The translations under genes were made by a program, and so were the position numbers. DNA of 64,000 nt. Source: Adiantum capillus-veneris. Lineage: Eukaryota > Streptophyta > Polypodiopsida > Polypodiales > Pteridaceae. How positions within the stretch are numbered: the first letter of the stretch is position 1; each line of letters begins with the position of its first letter. The notes under the pieces were generated by a model. That model searched no databases. It saw nothing but the letters and a program-made list of their open reading frames with translations, and was not told where the DNA came from. Positions 45,955 to 58,392 of this stretch are shown piece after piece. The stretch lies in NCBI GenBank assembly GCA_014529385.2, contig CM043956.1, forward strand, positions 60,397,120 to 60,461,119. The letters run 5' to 3'.

Positions 45955-46383
45955 TAAAAACACAGCCAAAACAGTCATTTTCAGCCACCGAAACAGTCCC
46001 GAAATTCAACGATTAGAAGATCTCAGATTTCAGCCATCAAGTCGTCGTCGTCATCACCGTCGTCGTCATCGGCATAGTCCCATTGCGTCAGTCCATTGCA
46101 TACGCATTGTACACCTTTGTGCAATCAAAGAATAGACCACTCTCGCCGACGAGAGTGGGGCCTTCGGAGGAGGGTTTTACAACCTCTCGGGTGTCGTATT
46201 TCTTCTCTCTCCTTCTCTCAGTCTCATTCACTTGCACGCACGATATCCATTCACTTTGTTCCTGATCATAGCACTCTCCATAAGACGGAAAGCTCTCTCT
46301 TTCCCGAAGAACTAAAAGGAACCTTGAGCAATAAAGATCACTAATCTTGAGAAAATACAACATTCATTTCACTGCACCTTACA
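45955..46383 (+). repeat. 5' LTR of the gag-bearing element, second part
   Basis: Resumes the LTR at taaaaacacagccaaaac and ends ctgcaccttaca. Together with 42461-43206 it gives a full LTR of about 1170 bp. By eye this part differs more from the 3' LTR (about 3%) than the first part does (about 1.5%). Confidence 0.85.
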
Positions 46384-46401
46384 TTGGTATCAGAGCTTTG
46401 G
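46384..46401 (+). promoter_or_regulatory. Primer-binding site of the gag-bearing element
   Basis: ttggtatcagagctttgg follows the LTR directly; iMet-type core tggtatcagagc. Confidence 0.8.
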
Positions 46402-46887
46402 AAGTGTTCTGCATTACTCAAGGAAAGAACCACAAGAATTTTTTTTTGCTTGTTGCGATCGCACGAACCCAAGTTTCCTTGGGCGTGGCGATTCCTAATC
46501 GTGTTTTGTTGAAGAGTGATAGGAATCCCAAGAAAGAAGGGCTTGTAAGTTGTCCAGCCTCCCCTTGTGTCTCTTTTCACTCATCGAGAGCGGACCGTGC
46601 ACTTAGCGGCCGTCCAATCGACGTGAGGTGGGAAAAAGCAACCTTGGTGTGAGCGCAAGGCCGCCAAGGGGTGCGCCCGCAGAAAAGGGTAGAACTCGGG
46701 TGAAGAGAAGATCCTTCTCAACGCGATTTACAAGTGAAAGAAAACCTCAAGAACCCCAAGAACCCAAGACCCTCAAGACTCAAGAACCTCAAGAACCCAA
46801 GATTCTCACGAATCAAGGACCTCAAGAACCTCAAGACCCTCAAGAACCCAAGTTCCTCGCGAGCTTAAGACCCCAAGATCATAGTGC

Positions 46888-48430
46888 ATGGTCGTCACCC
46901 GAAGCGGAATGGATACTTCGCATACAGGTGATAAGCATGAGAGAGGCGACGAAGACTCGTCCCCACCCGGAGATGATTTCTTCGACCCTCCCCCTTCGCC
47001 GTCTACGTCACGAGTTGTCCTCACTCCTATGGAGAGGATGGTCAAGTTGATGTTGGACATGATGGCACAACAACAAGAAACGAATCGAGTTGCATTGGCA
47101 CAACTCGCAAGCAAAGCAGAAGCACAAGAAGCCAAGGACCGCGAGCGTGATGAAAGAAACGCCACACTTGCCGCAAAACAAGAAGAAAATCGCCTTGCTC
47201 AGGAACGGGAGCGCATTGCTCTTGCCGCAAAACAAGAAGAAAATCGACTTGCTTTCGAACGCGATCACGATGAACGAGAGGCTCAAAGGGAGATTCGTCA
47301 TCAAGAATTTATTTCCCACATTCTAGCCTCGAAGACCGAATCACCCAAAGATCGTGGGAGTTCGTCAAGTGGCGCAAGCCACGACGCGGATTCCAACCAT
47401 CCAATCACAAAAAAGTTGACTTTCAGTAAGTATGACGGTAAGATGGATGCTAGAGTTATTCATTCTTGGTTGCATCAATTTAATGCTTATTTTGTGACAA
47501 CTAAGAAGATAGGAAATAGCAAAGTTTTGACGGCAGCTATGTACCTTGCCGGTGATGCCATCAATTGGTACCACGCATGGCAAGAGGCACAGCTAGCCGC
47601 GCACCTAGAGGCAGCCGACGATTTCACGTCCCTCTTTTAGTTGGGCTGATTTCCAAGACAAGCTCAAGACGCGGTTTATGCCACCTCAGGAGTCAGTACC
47701 TCGCATGGTTGAAGGACGATTGGCGCGCTCTCAAGCAAAATGGTATGCCAGTCATGTCTTTGTCTAATCGTGTTTTGCAGCTAAGTACCCAACTACGCAT
47801 GTCGGATGATGAGCGCAAAGAGGCTTTTTTCTTTGGATTGGACGAGTATATCAAGTACGATGTCGAGGTATTCGATCCAATCGATCTGAACAAGGCGGTA
47901 GCGATTGCTCTCGCACAGGAGATGAAGCACAACAAGGGAAAGCCTAAGGAGAACAAGACTTCCATAAGTACCTCGCAGACTTCTCAGAACCCTCAGAACG
48001 GTAAGAATGGTAAGAATGATAACTCTTCTAACCAATCTACCAACAGTCTCTCATCAAAGAATTCTTCCAATGAATTTAAGGGTAAGGCTAACACAACTGC
48101 TAAACCTAAGCTTACTCCAGATGAAAAGGTAGCACAAGGAATTGTAGGAGGTTACATCACTTCGGAAGAACAAAGCACTTATTCTAAAGAAGGTCGTTGT
48201 TTTCATTGTCACATTAAGGGTCACATAAGAAGAACATATCCTAAGCTGGAATCGAATGAATCTAAAGAACCCACAGCACCCACTACATCTGTCAATGCAA
48301 TGAATGATAACACGATTGTGGCCACAGTTTCTCAGGACCCTCCCATTGATGATTCTCTCATTAAATGTTATGGTGGTATGTCGGGGCACCGTTTTGTCAT
48401 ATTGTTTGACCTGGTAGTATGCGTGATGTG
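46888..48430 (+). mobile_element. gag region of the non-autonomous LTR element
   Basis: Starts MVVTRSGMDTSHTGDKHERG at 46888. An Arg/Glu/Gln-rich coiled coil (about 47080-47300) is followed by a retrotransposon gag core: LTFSKYDGKMDARVIHSWL (near 47430), GDAINWYHAW (near 47560), then FFFGLDEYIKYDV (near 47840), and a CCHC-type knuckle beginning CFHCHIKGHI (near 48210). A short retropepsin-like stretch may follow. Broken at about two points. In the family, gag forms the particle that packages the RNA. Confidence 0.8.
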
Positions 48431-49838
48431 ATCAGTTCCTCTCTTGTTGAGAGAGCCCGTCTCGAAGTTAGTCCGAGATCTCCTATCGAGGTCTCTAGCT
48501 TTCGTCCTGGTATGGACGCTCTCATCACCGAGGATTGCCTTGATGTGTTATTCGCAATTAAACAGACTGCCTTCACTAGAAGATTTGTTGTTTCTCCTCT
48601 CTCAGGATGTGATATGATTTTGGGCATTCGATGGTTTCGTGATAGTGACGCTCTCATGGATTTTTTGACTAACACTAACTCTCAATGCCAAAAGTGATTC
48701 TTCTATTGTCATTCATGGAGAGGACATTGCTCCTTCTCCATCTCTCATTGCTAATATGCAGGACAAGGTTGAAAGGATTCGAGATAAGGAGACTCTCTCA
48801 GTCTCTTTTTCTCCACAACATGACACATAGGATTTGCATGATTATGAGAAGCATGAGGATTTGAATGATAATGATTTGGATGAAAAAGACAAGCATGATG
48901 AATTGCATGAAGATGATGTGATTGTTCACAAGGATGATGTGTTAGTGGATGCTTTTTCTAGCGAAACTAACCTCGTTGCAGATTCGATCAATCACGAAGG
49001 ATCGATCTTGGCTCTCGAGCCTAGGTCCCAAGAACCCCTTCAGGAAGAACCGATCTTGGCTCTCGAGCCTTGGTCCAAAGAACCCTCACAGGAAGTATTA
49101 TGTGTTCGCATGATTGATACGCACGTATTGTTCGAATGTTTCATTCGTGAAGGTTTCCTGTATTTTAGTTAGCATCGTTATGTGATTCCTTTTCCTAGGC
49201 ATGACATATTGTATGTTGAGCACGTTTCTCTCATGGATGGGCACAAATGTATGCGGATTGTTCATGAAAAGTTTGTATGTCAAGAAGTCACATTCCATGT
49301 TTCTTCCGTGGCATGACACAGTTTCCGAAAGAGCACATGATAGTATGAGCACCAAGCATGGGCATTTTCATTGTGATTTGCCACAGTTGATTGATTTCAA
49401 TCAAACAGAAAAGATTCGAGCGCATTGTTTGCATGTGTTTGATGAACGGGTTGTCACTCCGTCTCTATGTTCATCTACATTGCATGCACAGTCTTTAGAG
49501 AAGCCAAGATTTTTTTCCTTCACTTTACATGGAATGGGTATGTTCATGGTTTTGTGTTGGAGATGGTTTCAGGAATTTTCAGCCATGGAGATTCTTGAAG
49601 ACGAAAGACGCAATACTCTAGACGAAGTTGAAGCGAGAAAGGAGATTCAGAAGACTTTGTGTCGCTTTCGGCGTGGCCCAAAGAAGCAAGCGTTGCAGAC
49701 CTTTATGAAGTTCAAGTGCTCGATCCACACAGCAGAGTGGACCGGTGAAGAGTCCCTTCCAGGATTCCGGATGCTGTTGGCGATCTCCCTCGATGCCATA
49801 CAGTTCGGTACCAGTACCTCACTTTGAAAAGGAGGGGA
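48431..49838 (+). mobile_element. Unrecognised coding region downstream of gag, and purine tract
   Basis: After a protease-like remnant (to about 48690) comes a strongly acidic, His-rich stretch (KHDELHEDDVIVHKDDVLVD, near 48900) and then a region of about 200 codons (49201-49827) with ordinary composition, including FTLHGMGMFMVLCWRWFQEF, which could be a membrane-touching helix, and a basic end RRGPKKQALQTFMKF. It shows none of the reverse transcriptase, RNase H or integrase motifs. The same region is present in the backwards arm (43768-43145) with clearly similar protein, so it is a family feature. The tract gaaaaggagggga precedes the 3' LTR. Confidence 0.7.
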
Positions 49839-49921
49839 TGTCACGTGACACATCCCAACCCTATGTGTCTGTGGACAAGCTATACCACAACAGGGTTCCC
49901 GAAGTCAGTTTAGATTAGCAG
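49839..49921 (+). repeat. 3' LTR of the gag-bearing element, first part
   Basis: 83 bp from tgtcacgtgaca to gattagcag, where the hAT transposon has landed. The last eight bases, attagcag (49914-49921), are the left copy of the hAT target duplication. Confidence 0.9.
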
Positions 49922-50045
49922 CAGCGTAACCGCGAAACGTTTCACCCCGAAACGAGAACGTTTCACCCCGAAACCGGGGCGTTTCACTCGAAATGTTTCA
50001 CCCAAGAGAGAGGCCTCAAGTGAAACGTTTGACCGAAAGGCCGAT
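49922..50045 (+). repeat. hAT left end with subterminal GTTTCACC/GAAACG repeats
   Basis: Within 120 bp the motif gtttcac(c) occurs at least four times and its complement several times (aaacgtttcacc at 49936-49950 and 49966-49978, gcgtttcac near 49980, atgtttcaccc near 49995, gtgaaacgttt near 50020). hAT transposases bind short clustered subterminal repeats of this kind; that these are such sites is inference. Confidence 0.75.
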
Positions 50046-50569
50046 TTTATGTATATATAAAATTATATACATACATAATAGGTGTGCAAGAGAGAGAGAT
50101 ATGATAATGCAAACAATATCAATGACAATTGACATCTACTCTAGTTTCTAAGATATCATTGATCAGACAGTTACATTCTAAGCAAAATTTAAAGCGGAAG
50201 CTACGGAACATTCAACAAACTGAAAATGAACAAAATTCAGAGTGACAAGAGACTACATCTACTTGCACACTTAAGTTTCATCGAACATTACAAGTAGAAG
50301 TTAGAACTTAACAAAACAATGGACTGAATAGCGAACACATAGAATGACGAGAACATATGTCGAATCTACATGTAAATAAGATGAAACTCGACAAACTACA
50401 TTGCTCAACTTACAAGACAATAAAGAGTAAAGCCTGGAGTGATCGAGTCAAAGGCTAAAGCCCATATGGCATACACAAAAAAAGATGTCCATGACAAAAT
50501 GATAAAATATCATAACAAAATACGCAAAGCTGAGCGCTCGTGAGTCGCTACTCTAGACTCAAAAAGAGA

Positions 50570-53500
50570 CTACTGAGATCCATCTGACTGACTCCCCTCA
50601 TCACTCTCACACTCTGAAGGAGTCGGAGTAAGTCGCCTGGTAGTAGAAGTAAGCTCTGCAACACTGTGTCTGGGTCTGGACCTCCGTGCTCGGGTAGCTC
50701 TCTCAGGCCGAGCACTAGTAGTAGCAATTGTGGTCTCCCTACGTAGGCGACGTGTAGTCGAACGAGTCTGTCGTGAGAACCTCATCATGTCCTCACGGAT
50801 GAAATCATACACATCATCCTCAGGTGTATGTGGCTGAAGATGCGAGCTATCAGCTGCCTCAACTATAATCTGTCGATGATCCACTTGCTTTGGTAGCCAA
50901 CTGACAAGGTCTGCGCTATCCAATCCACCTGCCTTCTCCAATACGCGGAGATTGGCATTAACAAATGCCAACCTATCAAGTTGGGGAGTATTGAGCCTAC
51001 GGAAAAGTTAAAACACAACAAGTTAGGAAAAATGCGTAGACTTGTGAACCATAGAGTGTATGACCAAAGCTAAATTCTAATTGAGAAGCTCACCTATTTC
51101 GATCTTTTGTGTGTATGTCTCCCATTATGCTCCATAGCCTCTCCGCTCCGGATGAGCTCACCTCTTGGGAGAGGACCCGCAAAGCCAAAGACTGCAACAT
51201 GTGTGTAAGACCCCCAAATTTTTCCCACCATGAAACTGGAAGTGCTTGATTTTCAACATCTTTGGCAATTGCATGAGAAAAATTTCCCCTGCCACCTATA
51301 TGTCCCACAAAAATCAAGATACAAATGTCAAGACTTTAAATGTGCTCTTTATGATTGTGCTTTGAAGCCTAGAGAGATCTTTACCTCTAAACTCCAAAAG
51401 ATCCTCTTCTAGTCGATTCTGCGCATGGCCATTGTTTCGATAGATTCTCTCCACATATTCATTCCATCCAGTCAAGAGCACACAATCGGATCTTTGAGCC
51501 TCACATCTCTAAGCAGGATGGAATATGTGGGCTACACAATGAATTGGACGACGAAACCAATTCCATCTTACATCAAATATGTCGAGCATGATGCTCACCC
51601 TACATGTCACAAATTCACATTATCACATGTGAACAACGATATGTATAATGTCATAAGACTCAAGAGTTAAGACTTGACAGAAAAAGCGTTTCAAAAACCT
51701 TACCTGTCTGGGCTCAATGATGTGCAATCATGTATGGCTATCCTCAACTTTGTCATGAACTCATAGAGGAGACCGAGAGTGGATCCCTCACTATCACATA
51801 AGCGTAAAACGCAAACAATTGGTTGGAGAGCAGCTTGAAGGCCATCAATCTCTCTCCAAAATGTATTGTTGCAAATCACCCCATCAAGGACTGCCACAGC
51901 AGCAGGAGTGGTAGAATCTGGCCAATTTAACCACCTTTCATCTACCACCATTCGGCGCAAGTTATCTTTGCATTTTACCAAGCTGTACATAAAACAATGA
52001 ATATTTGCACTTCGCATAACTTAAAATGGAGATTCAAAGACTAGAAAACCTTTGAGAAACTCACCGGCACAAGACAAGAAAGATGTAGCAAAATCGGGTC
52101 TTTGTTGGCTTCTTGAGAGCCCATTTGCAATGTGCAGTGAACAACTCTAGGGCAAATGATTTTCGATGAATGAAGTTGATAAGTTGTAGAGCTTTATCAA
52201 CTAGTGAAGTCACCCATGGTAGTTCACCAATATCTTCCATCATAAGATCAAGGGAGTGTGCTGCACACGGACTCCATACTATGTGGGGGTATTTTGCTTC
52301 GATCATTTTCGCCCATAAGCTTGCAATTGCTTGCATTGTCTGTTACCACTTGCACTACATGTTGTGGACCGACCTCCTCGATAACATCTCGAATGTGTCC
52401 AAAAATAAGCTCTCCTGCACATTTTGCATTTGAATCTTGTAAGAAGCACTTCTTATGAATCATGATGCATCATGCTCGCAGCTCTATGCTTTGATTATCA
52501 AGTGACACAAAAATCAAAATAAGAAACATACCAGTAATGCTTATGCCAGCTCCTGACACATCAATGGCTCTCAAAAATGTTGTGCCAGTACAACAAGACA
52601 CGAGAATATTGAGCAAGTGACGCTTTCGCACATCTTTCCAGCCATCTGATATGATAGTGCATCCATATACTGCCCAAGACTCTCTATGGCCCTGCAATTG
52701 CTCATGTACCATGTCTACTTGACGTGTCAGTCTACTAGTACGAAGAGCCTCAAATCCGGCTGGAGTGATGGGCGCCCTCGTAGCTACAGCGGCTGAGACA
52801 ACATTCACAAATATTTTGTAGGCCCCTGTGCGTGCAGCATGGAATGCAATGTTGCATTGGTAGAAAAAACGCTCCTCGGCAATCTCCGCCGCCTTCTTCA
52901 AGCTAGGAGCCCAAACATCATGCAATGTAGAAGAGCATGCCGATGTGCGAGCCCTCTTCCTGCCAGTACCTACTCCAAGTTGCCCCACTTCGTGCTGGGA
53001 AGGAGCTGCCTGTATGGTGCTAATAGAAGGAGCAGCATGGCTCGTGTCCACATCTTGAGTGCTAGCACATGTAGTATCTCCTGCATTGCTATCCTCCACA
53101 CTAGCAGAAACATTTGGAGCACGACGGATAGGAGGGATATTTGAAGTTGAGGCTCCTGGAGTACTAGAAGCAGCAGCTGCCATAGGCAAGGGATAGTGAG
53201 AAGCAGCCAATTTAGCCCTTTCATCTTGGACTTTCTGTAAGAGGGCCTCTTCACCTATTGAGGCTTCAAGATTGGGCATGACACTACTTACGTAGTTTGC
53301 CCGCTCACCCCCAAAAGCAAGCCATAACTCTTCAGAGACACATTTGCATGCATCTCTCCCTTTGCTTCCGATCCAAGCATAATGGGCTTTCAAGCGGGTA
53401 ACACCACCTGTAAGTACATCCCCACAAAGTTTACATATAACCCTACGAGAGCTAGATTTATGGTATTTGGATATAAAAACTGTAGACTCCCATGGATCCC

Positions 53501-53797
53501 GCTCAATTACTGGCTGTCTGCCCTGTGAAGATCCTCCTCTCACCGTGATTCCAAGCCCTGCAATACACACACGAAAAATTCAGGCATTAAACTTTTTGAC
53601 TCTTGAGCCATTCACACTTGCATAGCACTAATGCACACAATTTCACAAAGCATGCTGCTCAGTGCTGTCTGCATGTGCATTGTGCGCGTGCAATTTGATC
53701 AAGACAATGGCACCAGCGTCGAGTCGTCGACTCTCGAATGACCTCATCAGAGAGTTACCAATTCGCTGAAGCTTGAGAGAGAGTCGGGTCTGTTACC
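50570..53797 (-). pseudogene. hAT transposase gene, multi-exon, disabled
   Basis: Exons read from splice signals (minus strand): a non-coding leader ending at 53797 (CAG/GTAACA), 53557-52532, about 52490-52065, 51982-51704, 51599-51385, 51295-51094, and 50996-50570 with the stop. The first coding exon has a BED zinc finger (ICKLCGDVLTGGVTRLKAHY, about 53443-53335) and the DUF659 part of the RNase H-like core (DGWKDVRKRHLLNILVSC near 52640; VVQVVTDNASNCK near 52330). Then come CAAHSLDLMMEDI (near 52250), RWNWFRRPIHCVAH (near 51560) and the C-terminal dimerisation domain (WWEKFGG, LRVLSQEVSSSGAERLWS, about 51230-51110). The last exon ends in an Arg/Thr-rich then acidic tail. The frame shifts near 52310, exon 51599-51385 has a stop near 51510, and no good ATG precedes the BED finger, so the copy is dead. 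Confidence 0.85.
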
Positions 53798-53998
53798 TGC
53801 AGACAGTGGAGTCCTCAGTCGAGTAGCGCGCGTGAGTTCGCAGAGAGAAGCGGGCAGATTAATTTGAGTCTAAATTAAACGTTAGCAGCCGAAACGGCCT
53901 TCTGAAAAGTTCCCAAAGCGTGAAACGCTGTTCGCCTAAAAATCCCCAAATTTTTTTAAAACGTTTCACTTGGGGCGTTTCACCCTGCAGGTGAAACG

Positions 53999-54553
53999 TG
54001 TCACAAAGTGATGACGTGGCGGACAGCAGAAACCCTAAAATTCTTGCAAACCCTAATTTCTGCCAAAAACCCTAATTTCCGGAAATCGCGGAGGCGGAAT
54101 ATTAAAAAAAAATTCTTTTTTTTTTTGGGGGAAATTTTGAGCGACTCAAATCTTAGCTTTTCGCTTTGATTTGGGAGAAAGAAAGAGAAAAAGAGAACTT
54201 GCTTTTTACTGACTCTCATTGAGAGAGAAAGAGAATCTGCTTTTGCTTTCAAGCTTTTGGGGCTCTGCTTTTGGGCATCCCTTGTAACCTTTAAATTAGT
54301 GGTGAGGGCCTCACTTCTCAGAGCATCTGGACGCAGAGTCTGAGAGTGAAACCCTAACCGCTCTCTTGTACTTTGATGATTGATTAATACAAAAAGAAAT
54401 ACCGAAAGGGGCGCCAGTCTTTGGGGCCAATATCTCTAGGCACGGAACTCCGCCGGGCTAGTGTACATCTATTGTGATCTGTGACTTGTTTTGAAGTGGT
54501 TATTTGGTACTGTCGCGGTTGATTCTTGACTTGGAGTGTCCAAGTCTGTTACA
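53999..54553 (+). repeat. Chromovirus-like element, 5' LTR
   Basis: TG...CA ends. Followed at 54554 by gtggtatcagagcacgg, the primer site. Confidence 0.93.
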
Positions 54554-54625
54554 GTGGTATCAGAGCACGGCCGATTTCTCTTCTACGGGAAATCTGATCC
54601 CCGAATTTTTTTTTCCGCGGCACCT

Positions 54626-57600
54626 ATGGCTTCAGGCAATGATCAGTCGACTCCCTCTGCATCTGGAGATGCGGGCTGGGATCACAACGAAGATTCAGAC
54701 AGAGAGTATGGCCCGCCTTGGCCTACTCAGCCGGAGCAAAGAGAGATGGAGCGTCGTCAATTGATTGGCGATGCAACAAAGATGATGCTCAATTTTGCCA
54801 AGGATCCGAAGATGGCAAAATATATGAACCAGACCTCTTTGGAAGAGGTACAGATGGAGTGGTAGAGAACCACAACACCACTCCCGAAACCCGCTCTCAA
54901 GAAACCTTCTGCCTCCAAGAAATATACGGAGAAGGAACTGGAGAACGTGGTTGATGCACGGATTGCTCAGCTTTTCGACGTGCAAAAGAAAGCCAAAAAG
55001 TACGGCAAAAAGCAGAAGAAAAGCATTGACTTTCTAGGGTTATTTGGGTAGTAAGTCGACTTTTGACAAGGCAAAGAAACAGAAGAAGTGTGTTCGATTT
55101 GAAGGAGTACCCAGTTCTTCTTCTTCTTCTTCTTCTTCTGACAGTTCTTCTAGCTCCTCGGATTAGAGCGAAGAAGACAGAAAAAGCAAAAAGCGAAGCA
55201 AGACACAAAGCTTCGGAAAGGGCAAGAAAAAGGCAAAGAAGGCTACATCTCGCCCAGAGACTGACAGTTCTACTGAGGACTCGTCTACAGACAGCTCAGT
55301 TTCCGATGACGGAAAGTTTTATGCGAACAAGAAGAATTTTTACAAAGCCAACCAGTATGACTTTCTCGAAGATAAAAGTAAGAAAGTCCGAGAGTTTAAG
55401 GAAGGTGGCCACTCGATCAAGTTTGATACTTTTTCAGGATACTCGGATGCTTCGAAGGCTGTGTCTTTTTTCAGCAGTTTGACATCGCTTTCGCGGGAGG
55501 ACGCTATTCAGAGCACTCCAAGATTCGGAGAGCTGCCTCTTACTTTAAGGGGAATGCTCATACTTGGTGGTCCACGCTTCTATTAAGCAAGACTGTGCCA
55601 GTTACATGGCTCAAATTCAAGAGGCTTTTTATTTCTTCTTGGTTGACTCAAGAGTTTGAGCGAGATATACAAGCTGCTTGGAACCATCTCCGGATGACCA
55701 AGAGCGATACAGTGAATTGTTATTGTGAAAGATTCTGGAGCTCTTTTCTACCCGCCTCTTCATTCAAGAAGATCTCGTTCAGAGAACAGATTGAGCGGTT
55801 TACCTTGGGTCTACCTACAGAGATCCGAGATCATTGCTTGGAATAGAAGTCAGCTTCTATTCAGGAGTTGATGAGTCATGCGAAGCGGGGCTTTGCCATT
55901 CACTCTGGCAGTTTGACCTACCCCACAGATAAGGCCATGACACAACGAGCCGAACAGACTTCTGGGAATGAAAGTAGAAAGAAAAAGAGCAACCCAAAGA
56001 AAAAAAAGATGCACGACCCAAGCTTACTCCTGAGGAGAGAGCTCGCTTCATCAGAGAGGGGAAGTGCTTTGGATGCGGGGAACATGGACATATCTCCGCG
56101 AAGTGCCCTAAAAAGGCATAGAAAGAACAGAATGATAAAGACGACGACAGGCCTGAGAGTTTGAGAGCAGCTGAGGAATGTGGCAGAAAAGGATGATAGA
56201 AAAGCAGAACTGGTACCACATGGCGTGGGACCTGCACCGAATCTAATGAATGAAAGTACAAACTTTGCCGCTTTTGGGACAAAGTGAAGGATCAGGAAGC
56301 TCTTTTGAAGGAGCAAAGGCCAACTTCTTTTCACTTGGAATTGGCGGCTCGATTTGGAATTACGCCCGACAGACAGACGCCACAGGCGGTGGTAGTTTGA
56401 CTGGCACCCGGATGGGATGTTGCCATTACACCGAGCATTGGCAAACTTTGTTTGCAATGACAGGGGTGTTCAGGGCACGCGAGTGACGTTCTACTCGGGA
56501 TCCCTTGGTACCAAAAGAACTACGCCGTGGTTGACTACCGGGCCGAGAAAGCGACTTTGATAAATGAAGGGCTTAGAGATTGTACTTGATGAACTTCAGT
56601 TTCTTACTCATTCTTTTGGAAGAGAACTGAACGATGGATAAAGGTTGAATATGTTTTGACCTGATCAAAAGAACGCCAAGATTTTTCTCCACACTCATGC
56701 CGATTGCTTTTCAGAGGGCCTGAGGATCAAACCATTGATCTGATACTTGGAAGGATGCCACCGAATCGGCCACCTTACCGTGTGAGCCGAGTACAGAATG
56801 AAAAGATTAAGAACCCAGTGAAAGACCTCTTGGAAAAGGGTCTTGTCCAACCTAGTACTTCACCGTATTGCTCTCCAGTGTTGTTGGTTTTGAAGAAAGA
56901 CGGATCTTGGAGAATGTGCATCGATTATAGCACTCTCAACGAAATCACCATCAAGAACAGATTTCCGATTCCTAGGATCGATGATATACTCGACAAGTTA
57001 CAGGGATCCTCGTGCTTTAGCAGGTTTGACTTGAAGAGTGGATATCATCAGATCAGGATAGCGCCAGGAGATGTCTACAAGACTGCTTTTCGGACGACTT
57101 TTGGGTTATTTGAGTTTTTGGTGATGCCTTTTGGCTTAACCAATACTCCTGCGACATTTAACCGGATGATGGACAGGATTTTTCGAGAGTACAAGCTATT
57201 TGTTGGCACTTTCTTTGACGACATCATTGTTTTCTCCAAGAATGAGGCAGAACACAGAGATCATCTGCTTCAAGTCTTTCAGGCATTACGAGATAACACG
57301 TTAGTGATTAATGCAAAAAGAAAAGTGAATTTTTCCTACCAGAGATGCACTTTTTTGGGACACATTGTGTCAGCAGCAGCAGGAGTGCAAATGGACCCGG
57401 CCAAGATAGAGACTATCCGTGATTGGCCCGATTTGAGGAATGTCCATGAAGTTAGAAGCTTCTTGGGACTGTGTTCGTACTACAGGCGGTTCATACGAAA
57501 GTTTGCAAAGGTTGCTTCCCCTTTGCATACCTTGACACAGAAAGGAGTACCTTTTTCGTGGGGACCCACAGAGGTGACTACCTTTCGGACATTGAAAGAG

Positions 57601-57810
57601 AAATTGACTACGGGACCTATTTTGACTTTGCCGGACTTGCAGAAGTCATTTAAGAAAGGTAAAGTCCGAAGGTGGTTCTTGGTTTAGTTCAAGAACTTTC
57701 CTGCATTTGATGCGAAGTGGATGGAGGAGGAGGACCTAGCAGATACTCCTCGGATTGTGAAACTTTACCTCGATGTTTTGGTTTAGCATAGTCTACTCCA
57801 AACAGAACCC
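54626..57810 (+). mobile_element. Chromovirus-like gag-pol remnants
   Basis: Parts with approximate places: gag start MASGNDQSTPSASGDAG (near 54630); gag core LKFKRLFISSWLTQEFERDI (near 55610-55850), with Ser-rich low complexity at 55100-55170; a zinc knuckle region (near 56050-56110); a protease trace (56230-56530); reverse transcriptase with CIDYSTLNEITIKNRFPIPR (near 56920) and FFDDIIVFS (near 57220), then SFLGLCSYYRRFI (near 57460) and a linker to RNase H (to about 57650); then a chromodomain-like FPAFDAKWMEEEDL (near 57700). Broken at several points. Chromodomains in this family steer insertion to marked chromatin. Confidence 0.85.
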
Positions 57811-58392
57811 AGAAACTCAGCTTGGCCGAAGATCTGGTGCTGTGGGATGCACAAGAGGGGAGTTACTCCGCTCCTTTGTCAACACATGCCTCGATTTTGA
57901 TACTAAAGTCACTGATGTCTCTTTGAGCTTCAGGGATACTGAGAGCTGACAGTATTCTGCTGGATGACTTTATGAAATGGAATTCCTGATAATGATACTG
58001 ATTTGTTCTTGACTTCTTGTGAGTGCAGGAACTGATAGACGAAATGACTGCAGCATTTTGGTTTGATTGATCTCGAATAGACATGGTTGCAATAGGGGTT
58101 AGTCAATCGGACATCGTTGAGGTCCCGATTGGACTTAGATGTGATTGCTAGCTACATTGCCGATAACTCATGGCCTAAGATCCGAATGAATGTTGAATGT
58201 CATGTGATGTCCTGTGATGTCTGGTGATGTCCTGTGATGTTGTGTGATGTGACTGTCGATTTTGTACATGTGCTAGATGTGTGTTCCTAGTACGTAGGTA
58301 CTAACAGTCAGTGTCTGCTAAGACGGTTTATGGCTTTTGTCGGTTTTGCAGGCGTAATCGCGGTCGATTACAATGCTTTCAAGAGGGGGGTA

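Noticed and set aside
52839-53144. Plus-strand frame opposite the hAT transposase
   Set aside because: Antisense shadow of the transposase exon with BED finger and DUF659.
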